Shown: positions 1 through 11,069 of the stretch, one piece after another
Layout: each line of letters begins with the position of its first letter
Position numbering within the stretch: position 1 is the first letter of the stretch
DNA from: Apoda limacodes
Lineage: Eukaryota; Arthropoda; Insecta; Lepidoptera; Limacodidae
NCBI GenBank assembly: GCA_946406115.1
Contig: OX291547.1
Span: 8,747,001 to 8,811,000, forward strand
Length of the DNA stretch: 64,000 bases
Direction: 5' to 3'
Position numbers and translations under genes: made by a program
The notes under the pieces: generated by a model
What the model saw: the letters and a program-made list of their open reading frames with translations, nothing else
Told to the model about the DNA's origin: nothing
Databases searched by the model: none

Positions 1-2560
1 GTGTCAAGACACTTCTAGGGTTCCTACGGCCAAAATAAGAACAGGATCTTTATCCTGTTATAAATCTTTTTTAAAAATGTGAAAAAGCCCTAAAATTGGA
101 TAAAGTTATTTTGAACAAATCAGCTTTCAAGTTTTTTAAGGTCTCCCATTAAATGCTCACTTTCTGGAACCCTTACTTAGAGCGTAAGTAAACGACACGC
201 ACTTAGTTATTCTTCAAAAAAAGATCAAAAGTGTTAACCACGCATATAAAAAAACCAGCCGAGTGCGAGTCGCACTTGCAGATAAATAACGAACATAAAC
301 AGAAACAAAAAATGTGTCGCTAAGCGGACACCAACCCAGTGATTGACCTAGGCCGACGTTGCTTAACTTTAAATATCATTTTCAACAAACAAAATGTGTT
401 ACAAGCTTGTATGTGTAAGCAAACTAGATTATTAAGAGAAACAGTTACACATTTGCTTTTTGGAAACGCTATACAAAGTAAAGCAACGTGGGTCTTGGTC
501 AGTGCTTGGTAGTGATTGCTTAGCGGCGCACACTTTTTGTTTTTGCTTGTGTTTGTAAATTCTCCTCATACATCACCAAGCCAAAAAGCGTGTAGTAAAA
601 TAGCATCGGAGGAATTTTATCTCATAGTTTTAATTTTCCTGTAACGCTGACTGATGCCATTATATTGTTGTATGATACTATGTATGAGGGCTTATTTTCT
701 ACTTTTTAGTAAATTTTTTATAAGCTTGGTTGAAAATGTTTTGTAGTTTTGTAATTTGCTATTTTTATATTCTCTATTATTTTGACAGGTATAACTGTGA
801 TCAAGCATAAACTTCTCAGTAGCAACATCTTTAGTTATTTACCTGTAAACTCATTACTTCACCTAGCGAAAACTCTTTTCCCTTCGGTCAATTCACATTA
901 CACACAACTCATTATCACGTTACACAACACATCATATAGGTGGCGCTGTTAGAACTACGATTTTGTAAACTTAACTTCCATGCAAAATAAAAAGTTTCGA
1001 AAAAGCGGTAAATATTGATGTTATGGCGTTGCTTGCAATTGATTATGAGCTTACCTTTGAATTTTAGCATTCTTGCTAGTCATAATTTCGATCACTACCC
1101 GGACTTATAATTGTAAGTTTGATCCAAATAGGTAAAAATTATAAGCGTTGTGAAAAAAAGTGCATCACAGATAATACCATTATTCGCACAGTCGTTATTG
1201 TACGCAAGTTCCAAAAACTTACTATTAACTAAGAACATAATTCACTTGAAATAGCTTCATGTAACTATTTACTTGTTCCGAAACTAAAACCATTGCACTT
1301 CAACGATAATATTTAATTTAATGAAGTTGGGTTTTTTTAAAAAAAATAAACAGGCCCAGTCTCCTCTTAATACTATCATTCAAAACCAGTTATTAAAGCG
1401 AAGCAAAACGCACACGCTGTGGCTAATATAAGGTATTGCGCCCAGCTGGCGATATGTAAATACCATAAGAAAAATATTTGGGAGCCGATATAGTTCCACG
1501 AACTTCGTTACTCATAACAACATAAAGGCCAAAGATTTTGTTCACGATCTAGGCCGTGTTTTAAGTAAAACATAAACTACCCCAGGTTCCCTAGGGCATA
1601 CTTGGCCAATCGCATTTCATTAGCGATTAATAAGGGTAATGCAGCTGAAGTTGACGTTAAAGGGACCTAAATTTTTTAGCTTAACTAAAGGATTTCATAT
1701 GAGTATTTTAATGCTCTTTTTTAGATTTTTTCGTTATATTTTAACATTCAAAGTAGTGCTGTTTTGAAGCTCAGATAAAGGCTAGATTGCGTGTAAGATT
1801 ACTAAACTTGCTTTTTGCTCGGCGTGAATTAATGAGTCTTTTTCTTAATTTTGTCAAGTAAATTGATTATTCACACCACTGGCTTAGCGGTGAAGAAAAA
1901 CATCGTGAGGAAACCTGCATAGGTCAGAAGAAAAAGACGTATTTAAAGTCCACAATCCGCACTGGGCCTCGTGTGTACTATAAAATAACTAACACTGCCA
2001 TCTGTTGAAAATATATGGAACCCAGACATGTTTATGTCAATTAACTAACTTCCACCACCATCTGTTAGACATGTTTGGAACTCTTAGCCAGCCCACGCCA
2101 TGTAAAGGTCATAGTTGCTATGAATTTCTGACATCTTGAACAATTATTGTCATATTTTAACGAATTGAAACAAACCAATATTAAACTATATGTATAAACC
2201 ATCCTCTTGAATAACTCTACCTATTGATGAAAATGGCATTAAAATCCGTAGCATAGTTTTAATGATCTAAGCGTAGGTACATCGCTACAGACGACGGGAA
2301 GCGACTTTGTTTTATACTATGTATAAATACTTATTCTGAAACATCAATTTTCAAACTCAGAAATATGTCAAAAATTATCTCCCCTTGGAAGTTTACTAAA
2401 AACGGCCAATCATCTTACATAATACTTTAAAACTTACAAAAGTTTCCTAAAATCTATAAGAAAAGATGTAATTCGAAAATTCTGTTTGACAACTTTCCAT
2501 AAGCTTTCCAAAAATCAATTAATCAAATTTATTCATTTATTAAAGGACAACCAACAAAGT
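1..2560. other. Non-coding, no gene recognised
   Basis: AT-rich sequence with stop codons in all frames and no convincing splice-flanked exon. The stretch around 1,345-1,420 resembles 44,990-45,090 (shared phrases 'ctcctcttaata' and 'ttcaaaaccagttatt'), so at least part of it is an interspersed repeat. A minus-strand GTAAG/AG pair at 1,074-1,097 was rejected because it has a stop in phase 0. Confidence 0.6.
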
Positions 2561-3365
2561 ATACATAAATTACATATCAATTACATTGGTTCAGGACTAA
2601 ATTACTTAATGCTACTTTAATTAAAGGCTGCCACGACATTCATAGTAAAAAATGCAATACGAAGACTTAATATACTAAGACACAATAAATACAAAAAATC
2701 CAAAAAACACAAAGAAAAACACAAAACATGCAAAATTATAGTTGTATCGTGAAAAGAGATCGAGCACTTCGGCTCTGAATTGCCGCAGTGTGCATAACAT
2801 ATCAATTTTATTCGTAGATGAGCGTGATAATTGACTATATTGTAATTGTATCCTGTTGATGGTGGAAAAATGCCCTAAATTGGTTCTAGACCTTTTAGCA
2901 TGAAAAGGCAGGTATCTGGAAGGCCGACACAATTTCAGAAGAACGTTTAACTTTATTAGGCTCAATAGGTGCGGATAATCGATATAGCTATTTACTATTT
3001 TGTATAGAAATAAGTGGTCAAGGATCTTTCTGCGACTTTCTAGACTAATGAGCTTAAAGTGTTTTAAACGCGAGTTGTAAGAGAGTAAACTGTTCGTCAA
3101 GCCACACTGGTATGTCAAATGCCAGAGAAACCGTATTTGGATCGATTCTAGACGTTTTTTATGAACTTCATATTAGGGAGTCCAAACTGTGCTGCAGTAT
3201 TCTAAGCCAGACCTAACTAAAGCGTTAAAAATGGCAATTTTTGCTTGAAGCTAGTTTAAAACCCCTGCAGTTACGTAAAATAAAACCCAGTACTTTAAAA
3301 CTTTTTTTAGCTACTTTGTCAACGTGCGTGTGAAAGCGAAGTTTATTGTCTATATAGAACACATT
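2560..3365 (-). mobile_element. LINE remnant, C-terminal end of reverse transcriptase ORF
   Basis: The minus strand encodes the downstream part of a non-LTR retrotransposon ORF2. Upstream (3,365-3,120) it reads DNKLRFHTHVDKVAKKSFK, then after a gap ALVRSGLEYCSTVWTP. This is followed by an open frame of about 147 codons (3,118-2,675) with SRRKILDHLFLYKIVNS. These are the post-palm and C-terminal landmarks of jockey/CR1-type LINEs. The catalytic core is absent, and a stop interrupts the stretch after VWTP, so the copy is dead. It lies downstream of gene B on the same strand. Confidence 0.75.
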
Positions 3366-3740
3366 AGTGTTAATGTTTTACCGTGTATTTTTTTTATTTT
3401 TACACAAAAGTTAAAATAAAACTTAAATTACGAAACTATAAAAAATTAAACTACGTTGCATTCCAAAACCCAGTAGGCAGAGAGTAAAAATCATTCACAC
3501 TGGGCAGTTTCAGAATGCAACTGGAAAGTTTATAAATACTCAGCTTTACTGGGGGGGCTATGACTCAACGGTGAGTAAGTGTTTTGATATTCTAGACCTA
3601 TTGAATAAATAAATAAATCAATAAGTTTATTTCAAAAATGGTTGCCGTTCCCCTAGAGAACAAGCTAAAGAGATCATCATAATTTATCTAGGTATTTGTT
3701 TAAGGTAAATCCATAAACAGTTGAAAGCTTCTTTTATTTT

Positions 3741-4090
3741 ACCGACTTCAAAAACAGGTTATCAAATCGTCCCGTATTGGTGTAATATTTTCAGAATTGC
3801 ACAGTTTTTGTATATGTAAGTCTATACCACTTTCTAAACATGTGTGCCAAATTTCATAAGTGTATGTATGTATGTGTATGTTTCTCCGCGCATATCTCTG
3901 AAACTGTAAGTCGGAATGCAAAAAATCTTATTTAGTTGGACACGATATAGCCCAACTTAGGGAACAGTGCAAGTTTTATTTAAATCGGTTCTGTAGTTTT
4001 TGAGATGCTAATGTGAAACGGTTACTAAGAAAACGTGTCGTTGGCTTGACAGCTTAATTCTAAAACATGTCACTATGCATGTTGTTTCAA
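3741..4090 (+). repeat. Interspersed repeat, family R1 copy 1
   Basis: A segment of about 350 bp beginning 'accgacttcaaaaacagg'. It recurs in inverted orientation at 61,490-61,856, sharing 'gcgcatatctc', 'ggaacagtgcaagtt' and 'acgtgtcgttggc' as reverse complement. Partial relatives sit near 49,645 and 54,745. It includes a (TATG)n-like stretch. No coding potential is visible. Confidence 0.7.
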
Positions 4091-4320
4091 TGTTTGCATG
4101 CAGTTAGGTCGTAACTAAAAAATCTTGATGAAAAATTTAAAAAGTGGCCCAACAATTTAAAAAGTTATTATGTTATCGTTAGATGGTAACACTTAATGTA
4201 TCAACGTAAATACTGTAATGTCATCGAAAACTGCTCGTAGAGGACAAAGGAATAATTGAGTAAAGGTACTCGAACGAAAAAATATTCAGTAATTAGTTTA
4301 AATTACAACTGACATTAAAA

Positions 4321-4665
4321 AATCCTACTAATATTATAAATGTGAAAGTTTGTATGTCTGGATGGATGTTGTAACTCAATCACGCTTCAACCACTCGACG
4401 AATCGGGATAAACGCATAAAACTTGGCATACATATAGGTTAGGTCCTGGAATAGTATATAGGCTACTTTTTATCCCTAAAAATTCAAAAGTTCCTGCGGA
4501 AATAACTGTAACCGAGCTAAACGAACTATTGCTGCACCTATAGCATGCTATAGCAATTCATTGGTATAACTAATTAATTAATTGATTGGAGTTAATTAAG
4601 GAGTTCCACGCCGATAATCCAATTTAGGGCGGGCGGAGCCGCTGGCATAGTCTAGTGAAGAAATA
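4321..4665 (+). repeat. Lepidopteran short interspersed repeat
   Basis: Begins 'aatcctactaatattataa' and ends with 'gcggagccgctggcatag' followed by 'tctagt'. These end phrases are typical of a very common non-autonomous repeat in moth genomes. A related internal piece lies at 32,395-32,495 ('aataggctactttttttt'). Non-coding. Confidence 0.65.
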
Positions 4666-5808
4666 AAAAAGTAATTTAAGAACTTAAACTGACTTCAAAA
4701 CTGTAATTAACCTAATTAATAACTAAAAAGGGAGAAATAAAAGTTTTATCTTTTAAAAAATGAAATTTAAATATGATAATTTTTTTATGCGTGGACGACG
4801 AAGTGTGCACTCACGTGTATGTCCGAGTTGCTTTGCGCTGTCGTTGCTCTGTTGCATATTGCCACACGGTTTCACTTGCAGGAAACCCTAGGATCCCTAG
4901 GATCCCTAGGAACCCTCGTCAATCGGAATAAAGTGACTTATATCCTTCTACATTTATTAATGTGCCACAGATAACATAATCCTTTACTTAATATTTGATC
5001 ACTATAATAAAACAAAAATGTTTTATAATAAACTATAGTATATTTAACTGGTAATTGAAAAATGGTAACTAAACAAGAGTTTGTTGTTCTCTTGAGAGAT
5101 TTTAATTGTTCATTTAATAATTAAACAATACAAATAGACAGCCAAAGCTTTACCTACATTTCAATCACTTTAATACATCAATCTAACTGCAATCCATTTG
5201 ACACAATCTTACTTCTACACACACTACGATATAGGTACAAACATCACAAAACTTATGTTTGCTTACGTTCAGTAACTCAGTTACAATTATCATAAGTAAC
5301 GTCATTTTTTTATTTTTCACTTGCAGTAAAAATAAATTAGAAATTTATTGCGCTTAAGCCCGTGTACATGTATTCTATGGGCAAAGAATTTGCCCCTCCA
5401 TAAATTTATCTCACTCCACTCCTGACACTTCGTTAAACTTTCAGTAAGTAACTGACATTGAGGTAATAAGAAAAAAGAGAAGAGAAAAAACATAAAAAAC
5501 GTATTTTTAACACATTATTTTTATTGTGAGCTAAACCGAAAATAGCCACTTTTTATAGCCTGTTATGCTTGCGAACTTAAAAAAAATTATAAAACCTCAC
5601 AATGCTTTAAAAAAAAATGACTAGAGAAAAAAAAAGATGATGGAAATATTGTTATTTTATTTGTTAAATGTCTACAGTGTAAACCAATTCCTTACGATGG
5701 TTAGCAAATTGTGTACAGATTAAACAATTAAATACACTAATTCGACTACTACAATGAATAATTTAAATACAATGAATAATTTTGATTTAGACATTAATAT
5801 TTTCTTTT
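4666..5808. other. 3' flank of gene B, no gene
   Basis: No coding signal. A small repeat, 'ggatccctaggatccctagg', lies at about 4,890-4,912. Read on the minus strand, an AATAAA hexamer occurs at 5,656-5,661, about 150 nt past the gene B stop codon. It is the most likely polyadenylation signal for that gene. Confidence 0.5.
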
Positions 5809-5976
5809 TTACCAATTAAAAGACGTCATTTTAATGTCCCCGTTGTCATTGATACTAGATTCGAAGCTGCCTCCGTTGGTTTTCTTTCCATTGTGGTCCA
5901 CGGTCCAGCTGCTGGTCTTCGAAATCTTACTTGAAGAAGAGAACAAGTTACTGGTCTCAGGGTTAGAAAACAGTGA
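5809..5976 (-). CDS. Gene B terminal exon: conserved C-terminal domain and stop
   Basis: A 168-nt exon with 55 codons plus TAA, preceded on the minus strand by 'cttttccatacttccag'. It starts SLFSNPETSN and ends DNGDIKMTSFNW-stop. It aligns with the gene A terminal exon (51,571-51,750): LFS at residues 2-4, a central T-S-(W/Y)-T-x-D-x-x-G-(K/R), then N-G-D-(I/V)-K-(M/L)-x-S-x-x-W at the very C-terminus. Phase 0 at the acceptor matches the phase-0 micro-exons upstream. No cysteines; serine/threonine/asparagine-rich. I do not recognise the domain. A minus-strand AATAAA follows at 5,656-5,661. Confidence 0.75.
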   Translation of the reverse strand, partial: SLFSNPETSNLFSSSSKISKTSSWTVDHNGKKTNGGSFESSINDNGDIKMTSFNW

Positions 5977-6104
5977 CTGGAAGTATGGAAAAGAAAAATG
6001 CGTTAGTAAACTACTAATACAAAATTTTACATACTATTGATACATATTATGGATAGTTATGACACGATTTTGAAGTTAATTCAAAAAAAAACGCGGACTT
6101 ATAC

Positions 6105-6128
6105 CTGATCTTTTGTCCAAATTGTTTC
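6105..6128 (-). CDS. Gene B micro-exon, 24 nt (ETIWTKDQ)
   Basis: Minus-strand acceptor 'aataaataaggcag' and donor 'gtataag' enclose eight phase-0 codons, ETIWTKDQ. The pyrimidine tract is poor, so this is weaker than the other exons, but its length, phase and final CAG|gt fit the series. It lies immediately upstream of the terminal exon. Confidence 0.4.
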
Positions 6129-6379
6129 CTGCCTTATTTATTGGTTGGTTAGTATGGTTAATTATATTTAGAATCCTTGCATTAGTAACCGCCAATACTT
6201 ATTTACAACCTATAATATTTTTACCTGAGCAAGGCATTTTGAAATTACATAATTAATATTTGAATTCCAAATCTCCATACAAAAACTACTAGCTCCATAC
6301 GCTGATATGCAAAATGCCCCATTCACTGTAGTCCCACAATTCTAGAACACTCCCCTCTCTTTCTCCAAGAGCATTGGGA

Positions 6380-6965
6380 TCCTTGGTGTTCACATCTCTA
6401 GATTAGTTTCGAGATGATTTGCATGACTAGGTGAAGCTGGCGTCCAAAAAACTAGGTGTACTCAACGGAGTGAGGCAATACTTCACGTCGGGGCAGAGGT
6501 TGCTGCTTTACAAGTCGCAAGTTCGGCCCCATATGGAGTACTGCTGCCATCACTGGGCGGGTGCACCCGGATACCAGCTTGGCCCTTTCAACGACGGGCT
6601 GTAAGAATTGTCGACGACCCCAAACTCACTTGCCGTATCGAACCCTTAAGTCTGAGGAGAGACTTTGTGGATGTGTTCTGAGGAATTGTTCAAAATGATA
6701 CCCACGGCTACTTTCTACAATCGCACCGACCGGCAGGAAATAATTCATACACTTTAGACCCGAAATGGTCGCGTACAGTGCGGTTATGAAAGAGCTCCCT
6801 GTCAAGGTTTTCTCTAAGGACTACAGTATGGGGTTCTTCAAGAAAGAAGATATTGGATTTTTGAAAGATCGGCGCGAGTGATACCCCTGGTGTTGCAAGC
6901 GTCCATACGCCACGGTGACCGCTTACCATCAGGCGGACCATGTGCTTGTTTGCCACCTTAGTGGT
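6380..6965 (+). mobile_element. LINE 3' end (CR1/jockey-type), decayed
   Basis: The plus strand encodes, through frameshifts, KKLGVLNGVRQYFTSGQRLL, then KSQVRPHMEYCCHHWAGAPGYQL, a sequence ending EPLSLRRDFVDVF, and finally MGFFKKEDIGFLK plus a GVASVH-like tail. These are standard C-terminal landmarks of a common lepidopteran LINE family. The 3' UTR phrase 'ttgccaccttagtggtat' ends the copy. A 5'-truncated relative is at 8,578-8,735. It sits in a gene B intron in antisense orientation. Confidence 0.75.
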
Positions 6966-7182
6966 ATAAAAATAAAATGCCGTTTACCAATTTCTACGCA
7001 TACAATACAACAAAAAGAATTTCAAAACAGTCCGAAATAAAAAGTAGGAAGGTACTGTTTGTTTAGGTACTATTATATCAAAACTATTTTTTTGTAAAAT
7101 CTTGTCCGAAAATGGCTGGAAGAGGTACTTAAGTTTTGTACTTACTTTAAAATATCTAAAAAACGAGATTTCGGTAACTTAC

Positions 7183-7209
7183 CCCACTTGGAAACAAGCT
7201 GTCAGAATT
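7183..7209 (-). CDS. Gene B micro-exon, 27 nt (NSDSLFPSG)
   Basis: Acceptor 'atctttttcag' and donor 'gtaagtta' on the minus strand bracket nine phase-0 codons, NSDSLFPSG. It is closely related to the exon at 8,405 (DSGSLFPTQ), with shared S-L-F-P and similar flanks ('gaaataagctg' versus 'gaaacaagctg' on the plus strand), so the two are duplicates. Confidence 0.65.
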
Positions 7210-8070
7210 CTGAAAAAGATAGAAATATTGTTAAATAACTTAGAAGAGGACGCTTTTTGTGTTTGTCCAATACAGTAGGTATTATTAGGTATAATTTGTT
7301 TATAAGACATAATATTTGCCAATCTGTTTCGTATATAAATACAGGTGGCAAAAACTGCTCTGTCTTAAATATATTTATTACCTCTACTAATATATTGGTT
7401 TATAATAAAATTAATTTAAACAAGACAATTGTAGCCCATAGGAATTTTGTGAAATTAAAGGATCTTTAAAGCAAGTGCTTTTAACACAATTGCTACTGTC
7501 TATAGCCTGAGGCCTAAAAAATGCTACACTTCGTATTACTTCAACATTTTTCCGTTATTTTAATATGAAAAACACAGGGAAAAAAACATGGTTGTCCATT
7601 TTGTACTGACTTTCAATGCCTATCAGTCAGTTACTTCAAACAGGAAAGAAACCAATGCAGTCCACAAATATTGAGAAAAGAAATAAATGGTATACATACA
7701 TATATAGACAGGGAGAAAAATGTCATCACACTGAATCATGAGAGTTCTCAGCGATTTACTGAGATGCATATGTATACCTTAGTCTAGACATATTTCTATT
7801 TTCAAAGATGCGAAAAAGAGACAACACTATAATAGTTTAGTTATCGATTGGACCTCGTTGGTAACCTACTTACTCCGAGTTGTTTTTTTTTAATAATAAA
7901 AGCATATCAGAACTCATATTTCTCCAACTGCCATTTTGTAACTGCCATGTTTTTGTTCTGGTGGTATTCATATTTGATAATTAAAAAAAACGCACAGGTA
8001 AGTTTTTTTTGTTGTACGTATAACCTAAAATTTAAAAAAAAAAATATATGCCATGGTAGTGCTGTCATTT

Positions 8071-8112
8071 GTAAACAGCACTACCAGTAGTGCTGCTGGT
8101 AGTGCTGTTTAC
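8071..8112. repeat. Perfect inverted repeat (17-bp arms, 8-nt loop)
   Basis: The arm 'gtaaacagcactaccag' (8,071-8,087) is repeated exactly as its reverse complement at 8,096-8,112, separated by 'tagtgctg'. The loop is itself a copy of part of the arm motif. The structure would form a stable stem-loop in RNA or DNA. Confidence 0.8.
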
Positions 8113-8182
8113 AATAAAGGTTGAGGGCCTAGTTGACTCCTGCACTACTCTGTCCTACCAGAGTAAGTTATCAAACATATTG

Positions 8183-8310
8183 GTCCTTTTGCGAAATGAT
8201 CCAAATGCGAGTTGGTCCAAATGCGAAGTGGTCCAAATGCAAATGTGTCCAAAAGCGAATTAGTCCATATGCGTATATTTGCCCTTTTGCGTTTTAGTCT
8301 TAATGCGTCG
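8183..8310. repeat. Minisatellite, about 17-bp unit, seven degenerate copies
   Basis: Tandem degenerate copies of 'gttggtccaaatgcgaa' (variants 'ggtccttttgcgaaat', 'gtgtccaaaagcgaat', 'tagtccatatgcgta'). The copies decay towards the right. It lies inside a gene B intron. Open frames on both strands here reflect the repeat and not a gene. Confidence 0.8.
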
Positions 8311-8404
8311 GAAGTCAAGAAATTATGTGTAGTTTTTAAAGTCACAGTTGGTCTGCATGTTTTACTTAGAACTATGGAAAGAACATTTAATTTTGGTAAA
8401 TTAC

Positions 8405-8431
8405 CTGAGTTGGAAATAAGCTGCCAGAATC
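8405..8431 (-). CDS. Gene B micro-exon, 27 nt (DSGSLFPTQ)
   Basis: Acceptor 'actttttcacag' and donor 'gtaattt' bracket nine phase-0 codons, DSGSLFPTQ. Sister of the exon at 7,183. It ends CAG|gt, as most exons in the series do. Confidence 0.65.
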
Positions 8432-8577
8432 CTGTGAAAAAGTAAAAAAATATTTAAGCCTATTTAAAGCAAGTAGTCGTGAACGTCTAACTAATACTTA
8501 GGTACTTAGATTTTGTTAATAATAGAATTAATAGTAAAAATACATAGATAGACTTGACTAGAAATTACTTACCTACC

Positions 8578-8735
8578 GTATGGGGTTCTTCAAGAAAGAA
8601 GTTATTTTTACAGGGTCGGCAACGCGCGAGTGATACCCTTGGTGTTGCAAGCGTCCATAGGCTACAGTGACCGCTTATCATCAGACGGACCGTGAGCTTG
8701 TTTGCCACCTTAGTGGTTTATAAAAAAAAAAACCC
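8578..8735 (+). mobile_element. 5'-truncated LINE 3' end
   Basis: A near copy of the last 150 bp of the 6,380-6,965 LINE ('tatggggttcttcaagaaag' through 'gccaccttagtggt' and an A-rich tail). The A-tail at 8,722-8,731 marks the 3' end. Confidence 0.75.
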
Positions 8736-8859
8736 TGCTTACATTTTTATATGTGAGGACTAAGCATTCAACCGCCTGATGTTAAGCAGTTACCCAGCTT
8801 ATGTTGGTTATGGTCGCTAAGGTACGTATTTACGTATTTGTATATAAGGTAGGTAGGGT

Positions 8860-9130
8860 TGCTAACCATTCTGCAGGAGGCGGGACGTCCCGGTTCTAGA
8901 GCCTCAGAGGATGCGTCTTGCAAAAGATGTGTGCGGGACGCAAACTCTCCCATTTTATAGCACGGTTAGAGCAGAAGTGGCGTAGAGACATTAAGGTGTA
9001 TAAAAAAGGTTTCTATAGGACTGAAAACGGTTCTGTAAAGTGACAATCAACCGAGTTCCCTGAGCAGAAAAAAGATTCTTCCTTATCCTAACTCATTCAT
9101 AAAAGCAAAAGTCTGATATTTCTTTATTAT
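8860..9130. repeat. Duplicated intron segment (copy of 10,595-10,890)
   Basis: A segment of about 270 bp sharing 'gagcctcagaggatgcgt', 'cggttagagcagaagt' and 'ataggactgaaaac' with 10,595-10,890. Together with the 7.4/10.3-kb match it shows that an interval of about 2-3 kb, carrying micro-exons, was duplicated in tandem long ago. Confidence 0.7.
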
Positions 9131-9526
9131 ACTTTCACGTTGAATGAAGCATCCAATTGGCATATTTTTTTTGCACCCACTAAACCAGAGTTCTTTTTGT
9201 GGGCGACACAGTGTGGCACACTGTTTCTCACCTCACAACGGAGCAACAGGGTTGGAATGATTGAAAATGTACTACATCAGTGTAATACTTTTTATCCCGA
9301 CAGAAATTTTCCAAGGGAATTTAACGTGTTGGTTTTTTGGTAGAATACATATGTGTGTTGTAGGAGGCTTTTCTTTTAAAAGTGTCCATTTTTGTGACAC
9401 CACATCGTATTTTAGTTTCAAGTGTCTGCTTAAGAATAATGTAGAGTATAAAATATAGGGTTGCATGTATGGTGAAGTTTCCTTAGTATACTGTCTATCA
9501 ATGAGAAAGAGATTTGGATAACTTAC

Positions 9527-9556
9527 TTTATTTAGAAGTGAAAAGCTATCAGGTTC
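9527..9556 (-). CDS. Gene B micro-exon, 30 nt (EPDSFSLLNK)
   Basis: Acceptor 'ttcttttttacag', donor 'gtaagttat', ten phase-0 codons EPDSFSLLNK. Older homologue of the R-type exon in the 2.43-kb array (RSDSFSLLNE at 12,240, 14,670 and 17,100). Confidence 0.7.
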
Positions 9557-9937
9557 CTGTAAAAAAGAAAATAATAATGATGTTTTAAGTGAATTTTAAG
9601 TATCAATGTCAATAACAGACGGTTTTACGTTTTTCAGCAATTTGGATACCAAGGAACTTTAAGCATTTTATATCTGTGATGGTGCCTCTTTTCAACTAAT
9701 GTTTTATACGCACCGACATATTAATTTAGGTACTTATAAAACTTTGGCTCTCGGTACTAAAGATTCTCTATGGTACATGATAGGCAAACTTACAGTGGAA
9801 AATATTGTAATATCTATAGATACATTTAGTTAGGACTCATATTTTTTTAGAGTGTTCATACAAGTAAAAAAAATCCAGCAAAGAAAAGAGATAGGTACTT
9901 ATTAGCATTCGACTACCAAGAAAAGGAAAATACTTAC

Positions 9938-9949
9938 CTCAGTGTTCCT
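9938..9949 (-). CDS. Possible 12-nt micro-exon (RNTE)
   Basis: A perfect donor, GAG|gtaagtatt, follows four codons (RNTE) bounded upstream only by 'caataag', with no pyrimidine tract. The same donor and 12 nt are conserved at 12,501, 14,931 and 17,361, which argues for retention. A longer 31-nt version with acceptor 'ataattag' breaks the frame. Low confidence in the acceptor. Confidence 0.3.
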
Positions 9950-10009
9950 CTTATTGCATTTATTTATACTAATTATAGTAATGCTTAAAAATAAATGTTA
10001 GTTACTTGC

Positions 10010-10039
10010 CTCATTAGAAAATGCAAAGGGATCCGGTTT
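10010..10039 (-). CDS. Gene B micro-exon, 30 nt with GC donor (KPDPFAFSNE)
   Basis: Acceptor 'ttttattttacag', ten phase-0 codons KPDPFAFSNE, then a GC donor (gcaagtaac) in place of GT. GC-AG introns are a known minor splice class and the rest of this donor is consensus. The same GC donor is present in all later copies (12,573, 15,003, 17,433). Confidence 0.65.
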
Positions 10040-10299
10040 CTGTAAAATAAAATATAATATGAATAGTGACGTTCAAAAGAAATTAACAATATCCTCCCAA
10101 TATTCTATTTTTAATAATTTAGGACTTGCAACCCTCAAAAAATATCGAGTAAAAATATATGAATCTCTCAAGCAGCGCGTCCTTTGAAAATTTAAAGATG
10201 TTTAGTAAATTAAGAAACTTTATTGGAGTAACTACCTCCTAGGTAACTACTAGGTAGTTTGTGTAATCTTTCTATTCACAACAATTTCTTATTAATTAA

Positions 10300-10890
10300 T
10301 TGTAGCCCATAGAAATTTTGTGAAATTATTGGATCTTCAACGCATGCCTTTAACACAATTAGGTACTGCCATTGTCTATTATAGCCTCAAGCCTCAAAAT
10401 GCTATACCTCATATGACTTCAATATTCTTCCGTAATTTCATATGAAGAAAACAAAAAAAAAAACATGTTCGTGTATTTTTTCATGTTTTGAGTTTTTTTT
10501 TATTTTGACAAACAAGCCGCCTGATGTTGAGCAGTTACCGCAGTTTATGGTCGTTTGCAACACCAGAGGTATCGCTAAGGTACATATTGCCTCGGTTCGC
10601 TAACCATTTTGCAAGACGTCCCGGTTTTAGAGCCTCAGAGGATGCGTCCCGCAAAAGATGTGTGTGGAACGCCAACTGTCCCATTTTATATTACGGTTAG
10701 AGCAGAAGTATCGTAGAGAGATCGAGGTGTATAAAAATAGTTTTTATAGGACTGAAAACTGTTCAGTTAAGTGGCAATCAGTCGAGTTTCCTGAGCAGAG
10801 AAATCATTCTTCCTTATACCAACTAATATATAAAAGCAAAAGTCTGGATATTTGTTTATTATACTTTCAAGTCGATTGAAGCATCCAATT
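10300..10890. repeat. Older duplicate of 7,428-9,130 segments
   Basis: 10,300-10,450 matches 7,428-7,570 and 10,595-10,890 matches 8,860-9,130. In between, 10,505-10,580 carries a fragment resembling 8,775-8,830 ('gccgcctgatgttgagcag'). No exon is recognised inside this copy, so the two 27-nt exons were not retained here. Confidence 0.6.
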
Positions 10891-11069
10891 AACATTTTTT
10901 TTTGCACAGAAATGTGTATAAGGACAAAAAAGGACATGAAATAATTTTTATCTAAACCAGAGTTCTTTTTGTGTGCGACACAGCGTGGCACACTTTTCCT
11001 AGCCTCACAACGGAGCAACAGTGTCACTTGTTTTTTGGTATAGGAATAATTGAAAATGAACATATGTGT

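Larger units (their letters stand above)
7210..8404. other. Gene B intron with duplicated segment
   Basis: No coding sequence. The segment from about 7,428 ('attgtagcccataggaat') to 7,570 is duplicated at 10,300-10,450, marking an old block duplication of this intron region. It also contains the perfect hairpin at 8,071-8,112 and the minisatellite at 8,183-8,310. Confidence 0.55.

Noticed and set aside
1074..1097. Minus-strand splice pair giving a 21-nt exon
   Set aside because: Stop codon in phase 0, no similarity to the other micro-exons and isolated beyond the gene B terminal exon.
2617..2805. Short cysteine/leucine-rich ORF on the minus strand
   Set aside because: Out-of-frame shadow of the LINE C-terminal remnant at 2,675-3,118.
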